Assembly: GCA_033977485.1 (NCBI GenBank)
Contig: CM066984.1
Location: 43,035,100-43,099,099 of the forward strand
From: Hydrangea macrophylla
Taxonomy: Eukaryota; Streptophyta; Magnoliopsida; Cornales; Hydrangeaceae
DNA length: 64,000 bases
Reading direction: 5' to 3'
The position numbers and the translations under genes were made by a program. Below are positions 32,984 through 45,045 of this stretch, in pieces (position 1 is the stretch's first letter; each line of letters begins with the position of its first letter). The notes under the pieces were generated by a model. The model was given only the letters and a program-made list of their open reading frames with translations. It was not told the DNA's origin and made no database searches.

Positions 32984-35823
32984 TGTGGATACCGGTATTT
33001 GGGCCCACTTTTTCTTTTAAAACAATTAATTTTTCCAATTTCAAAATACACAGAGTCGCCACTTAATTTTTAAAGGAAAATTAAGAAACCATTTTGAAAG
33101 CATATTGATCATTTGCGAAAGCAAAGATAAATTGGGTCCGGGGATTATGGAATGAAAGGGGAAGGAGCCCGGTGGACTAAAACACCCCCTTTCATCCTAT
33201 CTCGCGATAGGCCTCTACTCAACATCCTTTTTAATCGAATTATTAATCTAAGCATGCCCTCAACTAATACATATATACATATACTTTACAAAAAGCATGT
33301 CAAAAGGGTGTAAGATTGCTGACGGTCACTCATAAGTCAAATAGTTCAATTAGCAAGCAATATAATATGCAAATAAGGAACTAGAGAACTTACCCGGGAT
33401 CCAACCGCAGAATAGAAACGTGTAATGCATGCGAACAAATAAAAACCTAGAAAAGAAGTCTCTAATCGCATATAAACACATAAGGCAAGACCTAGTCTAA
33501 GGTGTCGTGCATGGAGTCGAAAATCAATATAATCAAGAAATTAAAACAAAATAGAGGAGATTTTGAGAAATCGTACCTTGATAGCACTACAAAACATAGG
33601 ATTAGTTCACATGCTTTAAATAAAATATATCATTAAATCCTAAGTAACAAGTCCTAACACAAGGTGAATTCTATTTACAACTATCAATCTATATGTATGA
33701 ATGCACATGGATACATGAATATGAACAATATAAAGCTATGAACTATTTATTGATTTGGATCATTTAGCCTCTGGTTTTAAGCTTAATCAATCATTGTCAA
33801 AGCATGGTATAAACCCTAGGTCATGAAAATATCATTTAGGCCATTATTTACAAGATCGATTAAAATTGTGACGGGATTCTGAAATTTGCTAAGAGCATAT
33901 CAGAACTTCAAAGAAATAAATGGCATGGTTCCCATGGATTGATCTTGATGATTTTTAGACCCCAATTGCTTCTGTGAGTCTAGTTTTTAATCCAAAAAGA
34001 AAATCAAAGTTTCAATGGTTAGATCTCTGGGAATTAAACAAACACTAGACATCACTCATAACTTCATAACTCTCTGTCCAGAGTTCTTGTGCGATTTTCT
34101 AAAAATAGTACAAAAATAGCTAAAAGACTCTAATATTTTTAGGGGGTCTTAGTAACACATTAAAGTTCATAGAAAAAATTATTTGGGGTCATTAATACTT
34201 GATTGGGGTTCTGATTTACACATTTCAAAAGGTGTTGCTGTTATGAAATTTTGGACAAATTGTTGTTGCCAAAAACTCATGGCCAAACTATTTTAACCAT
34301 GGAATCTTGTTAAAACAAAAATTGTAGTGGTAGAACTTTGAGTTATAGACACCTTCCCATTGGTTTCATTCAGTTTCAACGGTTCGATGTTTAGCTAAAA
34401 ATCCTTGATCAAAGGTGGTCATTGAATTCACTGCACCATTCGTCAAGTTCAACTTTGATTGTTAACCCCAACTATTAAACCATGAAGTTGGGCTTAAACC
34501 AAACAACTTCTCCTACCATTTGATGGTCATTGGAGACTAAGGACACTTAAACTTTTGGATTTTAATGAAGTATGAAGAGACTTCATAAAACCTCAACACA
34601 ATGAATCTAAACTATGGGTATAAGTTTAGACTCAAATTATTCCTCCTACCATTTGATGGTCATTGGAGGCTAAGGACACTTAAACTTGTGGATTTTAATG
34701 AAGTATGAAGAAACTTCATAAAATCCCAAAGTAATGAATTCAAACTATGGTAAAAGTTCAAACTCATTAACTCAATACACTAATATCGAATTTAATCCCC
34801 TTATAAATCATGAGTTTGTAAGAGTACTAGGGGTTTTTAAAAGATTCAAGTAAGACATTGAAAGTCTTATGAATCTTAAGAAATAAACATAATCAAAAGG
34901 AAGGAGACCAAAGTTCTACTTCAAGATTTATTTAAGCTTTAAAACCTAAGCTATTTTGATCCAAACTCATGAAATGAAAGTTCAATCACAATGTTGGTGT
35001 GGGAAGAGAGTTTTTGAAAATGTGCAAAGAGCCTAAAAGAATCTAAATTGTGATTGAACTACTAAATAAACTAATTACTCTAGAGTTTACCTCTAATTAT
35101 CCTCAACTCTTTTGTTGCTTTGGGACCTTCCAAATGATAATCAAGCTCTTCTTCTAGCTCCTTCTTCTAATTCTACTTCTCTCTTAATTTAGAAAGTTTC
35201 TGAAGGAGAATCAATATTGGGATCCTAACATTATCAAATTTCAAGTAAAAGAGAAGATGCTTTGTAAGGGGATATTCACCTCTCTTATATCGGCAAATTT
35301 TGAGAGGGTATTCCAGTAATTTTACATGAAGAAACTCTAATTTGGATTTCCTTTTAAGGGCACAAACGTACTATATCAAAGCTGAAAGTCACGAAAATGC
35401 GGCACTCAATGGAGATGGAAGCAGCACTCACCAATTACTGGCGCGGCATTTGTTAAATGCCGGAACGACACTTAATGAATGCCGCAGAGGACTACACGGA
35501 CTACTGTCTTTTTGTGAATTTTTAATTTTTTGCGGTATTTGGTGAAATTTGCGGCATTCACAGAATGCCATACAACACTCTAAAGACTGCCGTACGATAA
35601 CCCGTGACTGCCGCAGCTATAGTCATGTGCCGTTTTTTTTTTTTTTTCTCTTTTCTATTTTCCTTTTTCTTCTCTTTTTCTTCTTTGTTTTTAATCGAAA
35701 GAGCCTTTTGGAGAGCTTGATTCACCTTTGGAAATTCTAGATTGGTCGTTCCTTGTCATCATCGGATCTTAGAGGTAACACTCCCCTAAGTTTAATAGTT
35801 CAGTCAAAATTGGGATGTCTATA
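32984..35823 (-). repeat. E2 5' LTR
   Basis: Partner of 14734-17571, with near-equal length. It contains a TATA-like box at about 35285-35293 and the palindrome module at 35390-35630. In this copy the best palindrome reads TGCCGTACGATA (35588-35599), with two changes. The low but visible divergence between the LTRs means the insertion is old enough to have decayed. Confidence 0.93.
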
Positions 35824-36535
35824 ATGTGGTTGTTTGAACTTCCACGGGATGGGAAATCCGGTGACCCGGACTGTAAAGGATGACTTGGTTTCTGTATTGG
35901 TGCTGCTTATGGCTCAATTACTTAATTTGCTTTTACAAGTCCTCGATCTGGGCATTAACATCATTCTAACCGGTCTTCCGCTCCGTATCTGAACTATACG
36001 TAGGGTTGGACGATGAGGCTTCTTCCTCGAAGTGCATTGTCCTCGGGGTTGGAACCCAGCTTTGACTCTGGGTAATTGTGTGCCTAAGATCCCCACGGCT
36101 GTTGGCTGTGGGGTCTTTGGCTGAATACTGGGCAGTTTGCCCTTGCCCTTCCCCTCTAGTAACGCGCCTACTGTTAATGATTTATCTGGCATCCCTCGCC
36201 CGGCGTGGGTTAGATCGGGCACATTGCTAGGTTCGCTCGTCGTTCCCAAACCGTCCCAAATCTGATAGGGATATAGACTCAGTGTGGGCACACCTTTAGA
36301 CTCGTACGGGCTCCCGGTCCTGTGCGACCTTCCCGGGCTGGTCTTTAATTTGAGGGAGCTTTTCCTGACGAGTCAGTAGTGCTTCAATCTACTGCTGAGC
36401 TTGCTGCTAGCCCTCTAGGAGTTGTGCAAGAGCCGCGGTAACCTGCTTAGAGGTCATATAAGCAGTCGATTGCCCGGCCTATGAATCCGCTTGTCCTGCT
36501 AGAGCAACAATTTTCTTAACCTTTTTAGGCGGCAT
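35824..36535 (-). pseudogene. H gag, N-terminal half
   Basis: Starts at 36535 (MPPKKVKKIVALAGQ), 43 bases inside the PBS. It carries stops and frame changes through a Gln/Pro-rich N-terminus. It reads VTGFPIPWKFKQPH just before the E2 insertion, which joins in frame with LDSYDG at 14733. Such a P.P.KFK.P.LDSYDG join is the normal gag core. Confidence 0.8.
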
Positions 36536-36577
36536 GTTGATCAGTTGAAGATTCATTTCTCTGAGAGAGTTTGTCAA

Positions 36578-36595
36578 TTCCCACATGCGGCGCCA
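36578..36595 (-). other. H primer binding site
   Basis: The minus strand reads TGGCGCCGCATGTGGGAA, three bases inside the LTR end. It starts like the tRNA-Lys and tRNA-Asp types (TGGCGCC) but then differs, so I do not assign a tRNA. Confidence 0.6.
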
Positions 36596-36598
36596 AAC

Positions 36599-37223
36599 TG
36601 ATGAGGCCAAAAATTGGTAAAGAACAAGAAGAATAATTTAAAGAGAGATAAGAAGTTTGCATGTGGTTCGACCCCATTAATTAGGTAACCTACGTCCACG
36701 TGGTGCGTCGGGGCACGTTCACTAATAGATCACTGGCAGACTTTGGTAAACCGACAAGGAGGGCGGTACTACCAGAGACCGGTCAGGTATATGCATAAGA
36801 GTGATGTGTATATCATTATTTTTCTAAGATAATAAGGCCCTCTTCCCTAATAGGGATGAGTGATCTCTTTTATAGATGCATGAGACCACATGTACAAGGT
36901 AAGTGAGTAGATTAGGAAGCCTAATCAAATTACACGTGATTAGCATAAATCATGGAAGTTTCCTAAGTAGTTTAGGAAATAGCTTGCACTTTCCATTAAT
37001 CTTCTGATTGAGTTAGGAAACTGCCCAGAGCCTTGCAGGAAAAGCCATGAGATACGCCCAGGCTATGTGGAGTACAACTGTACCATACGCACAGGCTGTG
37101 GGCCTAGATCGTGCGGTCTTGGCCAGATGACCTCGGATGGTTACCGAAGCGAGTGTCCATCTCGGATGACTCTATAATTCCTTATTAAGGTTATGGTTTG
37201 ACTGGATATTTTCTGGCCTGTCA
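36599..37223 (-). repeat. H 5' LTR, about 625 bp
   Basis: On the minus strand it ends ...GGCCTCATCA beside the PBS. The 5' end is placed at TGACAGGCCAGAAAAT (37223) because that end is a rough inverted match; it may be off by some tens of bases. A TATA box (CTATAAAAGA) lies at 36867-36876. The partner LTR is outside the window. Confidence 0.6.
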
Positions 37224-37488
37224 AAGATTAATTACAAGCAAGACATTTCAAAGCTAAAATGTGAAGTTCGAGCAATCAAAGAGAGCTCAAGCGATCGAGG
37301 TGATTTCAAGCACTCGAGGATTCCACAGTTCAAGCAATCGAGATAGGTTCGATCGCTCGAACATGCTTTTATCATAATAACGCGGGCACGTAGCAGATGT
37401 ATTGTAAACAACCCTAGCCCTAGAGTTTTCTATATATATTAGTTGTAAACATGTCCAGAAGGATGCCCGTACTTGTGTTTCTCAGTTT

Positions 37489-37578
<90 letters not shown>

Positions 37579-38636
37579 CTTTGTTCTATAAGTTTCATAA
37601 TTTGGATATTACTTTAGTTTGGAGTTTTTGAAAGGTAATACAAGTTTGCTTTTGTTCCAGGTTTTATATTACTATTATTTACTTTGTGCTGGTAGTTCTC
37701 ATAGTCTTAGTCAGTGCTAACATAGATATGCATGTTGGGTTCTTCTTAAATCCATAGTTTTTTGAATTTTTATGATTAAAACACAACTAAACCAGACCAT
37801 AATGTTTTCTTATGTTAAAAACCAATTTGTTATACCTCAGACGATGTCTGAGTAGTCCCAGAGTTGGGAGATCATGATGAAACAGTGATCTCCAGCCTCT
37901 GCCATGCACCAGAATAAAATCCTATGTTCAATTGATCGAAGTTAGTTCGATCGATTTAACCAGAGATATAGTCAAGCGATCAAAAACATTTTGATCCATG
38001 GAGAGATGATGATGCTCCATCGATCGAAGACGCGTCGATCGATCGAACACTCAGAATCTTGAGAAGATCCTTTGAGGTATTACTAGACTTTCTATTTTCG
38101 AAATATGTTATCAAACTATCCCCATATGCTCAGTTTGTCAAAACAGCTTCTTAACTTTAACCTTAAGGCATTTTTCTTCAATAACTTTTGCAAACCACTT
38201 TGAATGCTTACACCATTCATAGTGCGAGTCTTAACTATTGGTTCTTTATCTTTTGAAAATACAGAATACCGAAAAGGGATGTACTCCATAAAGCATTAAT
38301 GAAACTGCATGGTAGATGGTAGGGTCACTGTGGATTCGTGTGATCCCAACACATTTTTCTTCTTCTTATAAAGTAAAAACCATTTTAAATATCATTTTAG
38401 TGAGTTAGTTAATTACTAGTTTAATTTAGTTACTTTACTTTAGTAGTTATTAATTGTGGGACTTTGTGTTCTACACCTTATTTAAAGTTCAAAATTTTAA
38501 TTTCCTTTTTGAGTTTAGTCTAAGCAAGTAACTTTAAACGTTCTATGTGGGATCGACCTGGTCTTACTAGAATACTACTTGCACGTCCACCTACACTTGG
38601 GTGTTGCACAAGAAGCGCGCAAATTATTTCTGTGTC
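37224..38636 (+). repeat. Probable 5' LTR of the Athila-like element A
   Basis: Plus-strand LTR-like region ending ...TTCTGTGTCA seven bases before the PBS at 38644. The end segment GTGGGATCGACCTGGTCTTA resembles known Athila LTR ends. A TATA-like CTATATATATTAG lies at 37429-37441. The left edge is uncertain and some flanking DNA may be included. GATCGATCGA-type motifs recur at 37285-37360 and 37930-38045. No gene is seen. Confidence 0.55.
37492..37573. repeat. (AG)n microsatellite, about 41 units
   Basis: An uninterrupted AG/GA run, about 50 bases downstream of the TATA-like box of the A LTR, so it would be transcribed near the 5' end of the RNA. Confidence 0.97.
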
Positions 38637-38643
38637 AAGTTTT

Positions 38644-38661
38644 TGGCGCCGTTGCCGGGGA
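38644..38661 (+). other. A primer binding site, tRNA-Asp type
   Basis: TGGCGCCGTTGCCGGGGA is the PBS typical of Athila and related plant elements, complementary to the 3' end of tRNA-Asp. It fixes the orientation of A as plus. Confidence 0.9.
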
Positions 38662-38863
38662 AGGCGACTTGTTATTGTTTAGATTACCTCACTTTGTCTT
38701 CATCTTTTTCTGTTTTCTTTTTCTTTTTAAGTTCTTTAGATAAAATTCTTCTTAGATCTACCCCTTTCATGTATGATAACTCCATCGAGGGTATTTTTGG
38801 AAATCCACTCTATTCAACTGACTCTTCTAGCTCTATAATCTCGTAGTCACTCCATTAAATTCA

Positions 38864-40110
38864 ATGGCTGACATCGAAAGTGAAAATGGTGAGAATAGGA
38901 TTGAACCCATTGATGATTCGTTGCGTTCCTTGCGGGATCTCATGCAACCTACTCATGTACCTACACCGTCTTGTATTCTCATTCCCCCGCATGCAGGCGA
39001 ATTCCAATTTTACAACGGAATGATTCAACTCCTTCCAACCTTTCATGGAATGGAGGGCAAAAAGGCATATCTGCATATCAAGGACTTCAAGGACATTTGA
39101 AAAATATTCACCCAAAACTATTCGGTGGATGTAACACGCTTAATGCTTTTTTCATTTCACTTTGAAGGACAAAGCTAAACAATGGCTATTATCTCTCAAG
39201 CCAAATTCTATCTTCACATGGCATGTAATGAACACTGCATTCTTAAAGAAGTTTTTCCCACCTCGCATCACCACTGAACTTAAACGTCAAATAAACTTCT
39301 ATAAACAAAAAAATAATGAAACCTTCACTCTAACATGGGAGCTTTTTAAATATTTGCTTCTCTCATGCCCACATCATGGGTATGAGAAGTGGCAAACAAT
39401 CTGTTTCTTTTATGAAGGACTTAATGGTGAAACGAAAAAATTGGTTAAAACCATTAGCGCAGGTGCATTTCTTAGCAAGAACACCAAAGAGGCTGAATCC
39501 CACTTCGAGTGGTTGGGCGAACATGCTCGCGAATGGTCTAACCCTGAAGGCGTCTCACGCACACAGCCATTAGGTGGAGAGGAGAAAATCATATATCAGT
39601 TAAAAACTCAAGATAATCTAATGACAAAATACGAAGAGCTAACGAGGAAGGTAGAAGAGTTAGGGATGAAAGGAGAGAGTTCTAGGCAAGTTTTGCCTAA
39701 AGAACCATGCGGCATATGCAATATGTTGGGACACATGACTCAATACTGTCCCAATGTGCTGTATTTTCAAGAACAAGCCCCCATGGAGATGAATGCCATG
39801 CAAGGGTATAGAGGGGCGGGGAATTCTATAACAATAACAATTTGCAAAATAATAATAACAGATGGAATCACCTCGATTTTGATTAGAGAAATGATGTTGG
39901 GACTCAAAATCAATATCAACAACAGCCCTATAATAATAAATATCAAGGGCAACACAATCGACCGTCCCAACAATTCAATCAAAATAGATCTAATAATTAT
40001 AATCAAGCTTAGCCCTCTAATAATCAACAATCTAATGTGTGCATACCACCACATAAAAAAGTGCAAGAGGAAGACCCACTTTCTAACGTGAACTTAACGC
40101 AACAATTAAT
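38864..40110 (+). pseudogene. A gag (Athila-like), broken
   Basis: Starts MADIESENGENR and reaches LLPTFHGMEG..AYLHIKDFKDI before a stop (39098). It resumes in another frame with KDKAKQWLLSLKPNSI, FLKKFFPPRITTELKRQI, TLTWELFKYLLLSCPHHG and FYEGLNGETKKLV, the standard Athila gag core. An intact zinc knuckle CGICNMLGHMTQYC (CX2CX4HX4C) lies at 39708-39749. After about 39830 the true frame is Asn/Gln-rich and shifted relative to the longest ORF. Confidence 0.88.
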
Positions 40111-40252
40111 TTAAATGACGAGCAAGATGTCTGCTATGTTAGCAAGGATAGATTCTGGACAAGAGGGAACGAGATGAACATTTCTTGCCTAACCATTTCC
40201 AAACCCTAAGGGATACAATACTGGTCCCAATAATCAAGAACATGCTAAAGCC

Positions 40253-41316
40253 GTGACTACTCTGAGAAGCGACAAGATTATAGGGCAAAGCATGCCTCTT
40301 TCTACACCTGAAGAGTATGAAGAGGATGAAGTGGTAAATAGAGAGCAACCATCTACTAAGAAAGAGGAGCCATTTACTAATAACAGAACTTTAGAATTAA
40401 ATGATGAAGCTCCTAGAGAAGTAGAAGAAGTTGAGAGAAGGCTTGGAAAGGAGCCCGATAATGACAAATTACCAAAATGCCCATTCCCTGTGCCTTATTC
40501 TCAAAGGCTAAAGAAACCCAAAAACGAGGTAAAGAATCAGGAGTTCTTGGAACTATTTAAACAAGTTAAAATTAACCTTCCACTCCTTGATGCAATTAAG
40601 CAAGTGCTGGAATATGCTAAATACCTACAAGATTTATGCATGGTTAAGAGGCCGCAGAGTGTCAAAAAACATGCCTATGTAGCTTGCCAAGTGAGCGCAA
40701 TTATCTGAAATGAATTGCCTCCAAAACTCAAAAGACCCCGGTACTCGTACTGTCTTTTGTCAAATTGGGAATCAATGAATAGACAACGCATTCCTTAATC
40801 TAGGAATGAGTGTAAACATGCTGCTATACTCAGTCTATAAACAACTAGGGTTAGGTGAACTCAAACCTACCCGAGTTGCATTACAATTGGCAGATAGATC
40901 GGTGAAATACCCGAGAGGGGTATTGGAGGATGTCCTCATGCAAATAGACTCGTTTGTCTTCCCGGATGATTTTATAATCTTAGACACTGAACCTTTGTCC
41001 AATCCATGTGCACAAATCCCACTGATCTTTGGACGTCCATTCCTTAACACAATCGATGGCACGATAAAAATAAGAAGTGGTATAATGACTATCATATTCG
41101 GGGATATGACTTTAAATGTAAAAATCTTTTCAAATCACCGACCTGAAGAATACGAGGATGAGGAAGAAGTAAACCTCATCGAGATTGTTATCAAAGATGA
41201 GGCTGATTTTGTCAACTACAAAGATCCTTAGGAAGTAGTTGTGTCACAATTTGATGCTGTCTATCAACCTAAAAACTCTACTCTATTGGATGCCGTTTTA
41301 AATCAAACATGCCTCA
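40253..41316 (+). pseudogene. A linker and protease, truncated
   Basis: The first part has TTLRSDKIIGQ, an acidic linker and LPKCPFPVPYSQRLKKPK, usual between Athila gag and protease. From about 40770 it reads NLGMSVNMLLYSVYKQLGLGELKPTRVALQLADRS and then IPLIFGRPFLNTIDG. In Athila proteases the active site is usually DLGAS; here Asp is Asn. Sequence similar to A ends near 41316, where the E3 LTR begins. RT, integrase and the 3' LTR of A are absent. Confidence 0.82.
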
Positions 41317-43763
41317 TGGTCTATATAAGCTGGCCTTCATCTCCACTATGTGGGACTTGAATCATTTTCATATATACAAGAGATATACATTGAAATATAG
41401 AGAGAGAATTGAGAGAAAATAAGAGATTTTGAAGAATTAAAGAAGAGATTGAAGAAATTGGAAGATCTTCACAAAAACAAAAAGAAATCCCTGAGGTTAT
41501 AGAGGTAACTTTCCAATCCTATTTAGAATTAAGCAAGTTCAATCACAAATTCATAGTCCTAGGATCTTTACACATTTTCAAAACATCTCTTCTTACCTCA
41601 TTTCATCACACACCACTTAGAATTTGTGATTGAATCTCATGGTAGTTCATTAGTATGAATCTAAACAAGCCTTAGGTTTAAAACAAAACTAGTTAATTAG
41701 GAGATCTTGTTAATTTTTGACTTTCTCAAATAACTTTTGATTTTGTTTCATCCTTGACAGTACTTCTTTTGAAAACCTATGAGATCTCCTATATCTCAAG
41801 AGATTTCCTTAAGAACGATCTCTTAGTCTTGCATAATCTTATGATTTATGTGGGGATAAATTTGATTATAATGGTACCCACACAAGTTTAAATGGATTCA
41901 AGGCCTTAATTCATGACTTAGAGCTTTCAACTTGAGAATCTCATAGGGTCCTCTCTATGTCCTTTGAAGGTTCATATGGGTTTGGCTTTGCTTAAGTCTC
42001 CAATGACCATTAACTTGGTAGGAGGAATAATAAAATGAACTTATACCCCTCAAGGACCATGTATTTGGGAGAAGAACTAGGTGTTGTTCGAATTTGTTCA
42101 AAATCATGAACACTAATTCATTAATGGTGCAGGGAATTCATGAACCCACTATGATCAAAGATTTTTTATTAAATCATGGTTCATCGGAATTGGATGAGAC
42201 TAATTGGAGGATGCTCATAACTCATATATGCATCACTAGAACTTTTGTCTTGATGAAATCTTATACTTAGGATGGTTTGGCCTTTTGATTTGTGAGTAGG
42301 TTCGTTTTCAGAATTTCAGAACAGTAAGTTCGTTTTAAAATGAGTAAATCAGAGCCTTAATCAAGTTTTCTTGACCTCAAATAAAATTTTGTAGGTAGTT
42401 CAATGTGTTACAAAAATACCCTAAAAAGATCAAAGTGTTTCCGATTTTTTTTACGATATTTTTAGAAAATCATACAAAAACTCCGGACAGAGAGTTGCAG
42501 ATTCCTGAGTGCTATCTAGTATTTTTCCTATTTCTGGAGATTCAACTGTTGGATCTTTGATTTTATTTTTGGGTTAGAAACTAGACTCACAAAGGCATAA
42601 CATACTCAAAAATCATTAAGATCGAACCGTTGAAAGTATTTTATTTCTATTTTTGTAAGTCTGGTCTTCTCTTTGTAATTTCTGGAAAACTGTCATTGTT
42701 TTGCCTAAATCTTATCAACTTTAATTCAATTGGTCTCCTAATGACCTAAGACTCAAACCATGCTTTGAATAAAGATAATTAACCTTAAATCCAGAGGTTA
42801 GATGATCCAAATTAATGAATATCTCATAGTTCATGTCCATGCATTCATTCATATATATTGATAACTCATGAATAGGACTCATTTTTTTGGTTTAAGTTAC
42901 ACTTTATTGAACCTAATTGAACATAACCATGGGTTCCTTATGATCATGTTGGGATTATAGCAGGACATTACATCGGCTCCTAGTTGAGACTTGTATATCT
43001 ATTGATCAGGTGTTATGTTTCCAATTAGTTAAGAGGAATTCATAGTTATGTCAATTCTTTTTCTACTTGATAGATTTAAGCTAGATATTTTTAGAAATGA
43101 TTATTTGATATTATATATCTTGTCTAAAGCATGTTGATTAACCCTTGTTTTGTAGCGCTTTGGAGGTATGACTTTTCATCACTTCTCTAGTTTATATCAC
43201 TTTTTGATTTGATTGATTTTTGACTTCATGTGCGACACCTTAGGGTAGGTCTTGCTTTATGTGTGTATGTGATTAGAGACCTTGTCTTAGGTTTTATTTT
43301 CTTGCATGAATCACATGTTTAGTATTCATAGCGGGATCCCGGGTAAGTTCTCTAGTTCCCTATTATACATCACCTTGCTTGCTACTTGAATTATGTGATT
43401 TCTGAATGATATTTTATCGTTAGCAATCTTACACCCTTTTGACATGCTTTTGTAATGTATATTTGTACATATGTGTTAGTTGAGGGCATACTTAGATTAA
43501 TAATTTGATTAAAAAGGATGTTGAGTAGAGGCCTATCACGAGATAGGATGAGAGGGGGTGTTTTAGTCCGTCAGGCTTCTTCCCCTCTCATTCCATAATC
43601 CCCGGACCCAGTTTATCTTTGGTTTTGCAAAGGATCAGTTTGCTTTCAAAATGGTTTTTTAATTTCCCTTTAAAAAATTAAGTGGCGACTCTTGTATTTG
43701 AATTTGAATTTGAATTTGAAAATTATTTTAAACAAAAGTGGGCCCAAAATGCCAGTATCCACA
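41317..43763 (+). repeat. E3 5' LTR, truncated at its upstream end
   Basis: Ends AGTATCCACA before the PBS, and matches the reverse complement of the E2 LTR in many blocks (for example GTTCAATCACAA and the TTCCCCTCTCATTCCATAATCCC region). The first 500 or so bases of U3, including the palindrome module, are absent. The copy begins at a TATA box (CTATATAAG, 41321-41329) directly against element A. The left edge is approximate. Confidence 0.75.
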
Positions 43764-43766
43764 ATC

Positions 43767-43786
43767 TGGTGACTCTGCTGGGGATC
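43767..43786 (+). other. E3 primer binding site
   Basis: TGGTGACTCTGCTGGGGATC, three bases inside the LTR, equivalent to 32961-32980 of E2. Confidence 0.82.
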
Positions 43787-45045
43787 GAATGCAGAATCTC
43801 TGGTTTCGTCGACTAGAATTTTTGATTTTGGGTTCACTCAAGGATTAGACTTGAAAGCATCCTTTTAATCGAATTAATTAATTTTTGTGTGACTGTTGCA
43901 TTGCACTTGCATGTCTAGCCAGTCGATTGCATGGAACTATGACCTTGATGGCTCGGGGTAACCCGGTCGGTCAAGCCATTATGGGACTGTGTGATCACCC
44001 TTGATCTCATACAATGTGTTGGTATATGAAGCATCCTATCGGGTGTGTGTCAAGGGTCCCTTATTTGACCAAAACCCGGACTTTGCATGGTAGTTTCTAT
44101 AGAACCTTTCAAAAATTAGGGAATCAATTCTTGATTAGGATTATATGGTAGGGAGTTTTGTATGCTCGGAAGGGAATATTTGAGATGATGACGATGCTTG
44201 CTTGATGTAGGATGCATAATCTTTTAATCACCTTTTAACAATTCCTTCTCATGTCCTATGACATTTGGAAACATGCCAAATTTTGATTATAAGATTTCAC
44301 TTCTTTTATCTTGTTAGCTAAGCATCATTAACCTTGCATGTATCCAAATTCATGAAAAGTACGGTGATAATCCGATCATGTGATCCTTCTACCAAAAGAA
44401 TTTTAAATCCATCTTTGAAAGCAAACATATTTTTGCCATCTTCATTCCAAAAAGTTTTCAATGGCACTTTCAATGTCTTTGGAGTCCACTTCTTGATTAA
44501 AATTTCAAGTCAACCCTTGTTGAGATATATTTTCATACTCTCATCCTCAAAGGGAAATCCAAAAATCTTGGGAATTATTTTCAGGAGAAGTGCTTTTCAA
44601 ATGAATTTTAAAGCAAAATTTCAAGTCATCTTTGTTGAGGAATATCCAAACATCATTATTTTCAAAAGAATTCCTAGGAATTGTTATCAAAAGATTTCAT
44701 CATCCAAGAAATTCTTTCCAAATGAATTTCAAAAATTTTAAATACCCAATCCTTAAAAGGGTAGTGAAGATCACAATGAAAGAAGAAATTAGCGCACTTG
44801 ACATGGGTGCGGATTTTATCTGCTTTTGTGTTTATAAGTTAGAACTAGGCTTTTTTTTTTTCCTTTTCTTTGGCATGTAGAATAGGCACACGCGCACACA
44901 TGCATTGCATCCGCACGACATATGGACCGCTCGTGAAAATTTCTTAAAAAGCATTTGCAAACACATGATAAAATAAAAAAAATTCTTTTTGAAAATTAAA
45001 TAATAAAAGAAAAATATATGGCTGTAGGTGCATGAAAAATAGAAC
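43787..45045 (+). other. E3 leader with conserved block
   Basis: Collinear with the E2 leader on the other strand. The conserved block lies near 44040-44170. No other gene besides the upstream ORF at 44334 is seen. Confidence 0.6.
44334..44741 (+). CDS. Upstream ORF of the E3 leader, 135 codons, unknown function
   Basis: Open from MHVSKFMKSTVIIRSCDP to a stop at 44741, before gag. The E2 leader keeps the same start region and, beyond its solo LTR, similar peptide pieces (LLRYIF or LLKYIF, and a FQMNFKAKF-like segment). Ogre elements are known to carry an extra ORF upstream of gag, but usually longer; I recognise no domain here. It is basic and rich in Phe, Ile and Ser. Conservation could reflect nucleotide constraint on the leader instead. 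Confidence 0.3.
   Translation: MHVSKFMKSTVIIRSCDPSTKRILNPSLKANIFLPSSFQKVFNGTFNVFGVHFLIKISSQPLLRYIFILSSSKGNPKILGIIFRRSAFQMNFKAKFQVIFVEEYPNIIIFKRIPRNCYQKISSSKKFFPNEFQKF

Larger units (their letters stand above)
14734..35823 (-). mobile_element. E2: full-length Ogre/Tat-like LTR retrotransposon with antisense genes
   Basis: The element is about 21.1 kb with two LTRs of about 2.84 kb. ATGTG flanks it at 14729-14733 and 35824-35828; the left end could be 2 bp earlier (TGTGGATA versus TGGATA). Excising it with one ATGTG copy restores the frame of the H gag (KQPH to LDSYDG). Order on the minus strand: LTR, PBS, leader, gag, PR, G-patch, RT, RNase H, second RNase H, integrase, repeat motifs, two genes in the opposite direction, tandem repeats, polypurine tract, LTR. 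Dual RNase H, a G-patch, long LTRs and this PBS fit Ogre/Tat. All ORFs are broken. Confidence 0.93.

Noticed and set aside
37224..38636. A possible host gene between H and A
   Set aside because: No ORF over 60 codons or splice pattern is seen; a TATA-like box, TG/CA-like end and adjoining PBS fit an LTR better.
39767..40066. Minus-strand Ile-rich ORF of 99 codons
   Set aside because: It is the reverse of the Asn-rich tail of A gag (AAT runs read as ATT); not a membrane protein.
43767..43800. A tRNA gene fragment near the PBS
   Set aside because: Only the 18-20 bases complementary to a tRNA 3' end are present; no cloverleaf or promoter boxes.
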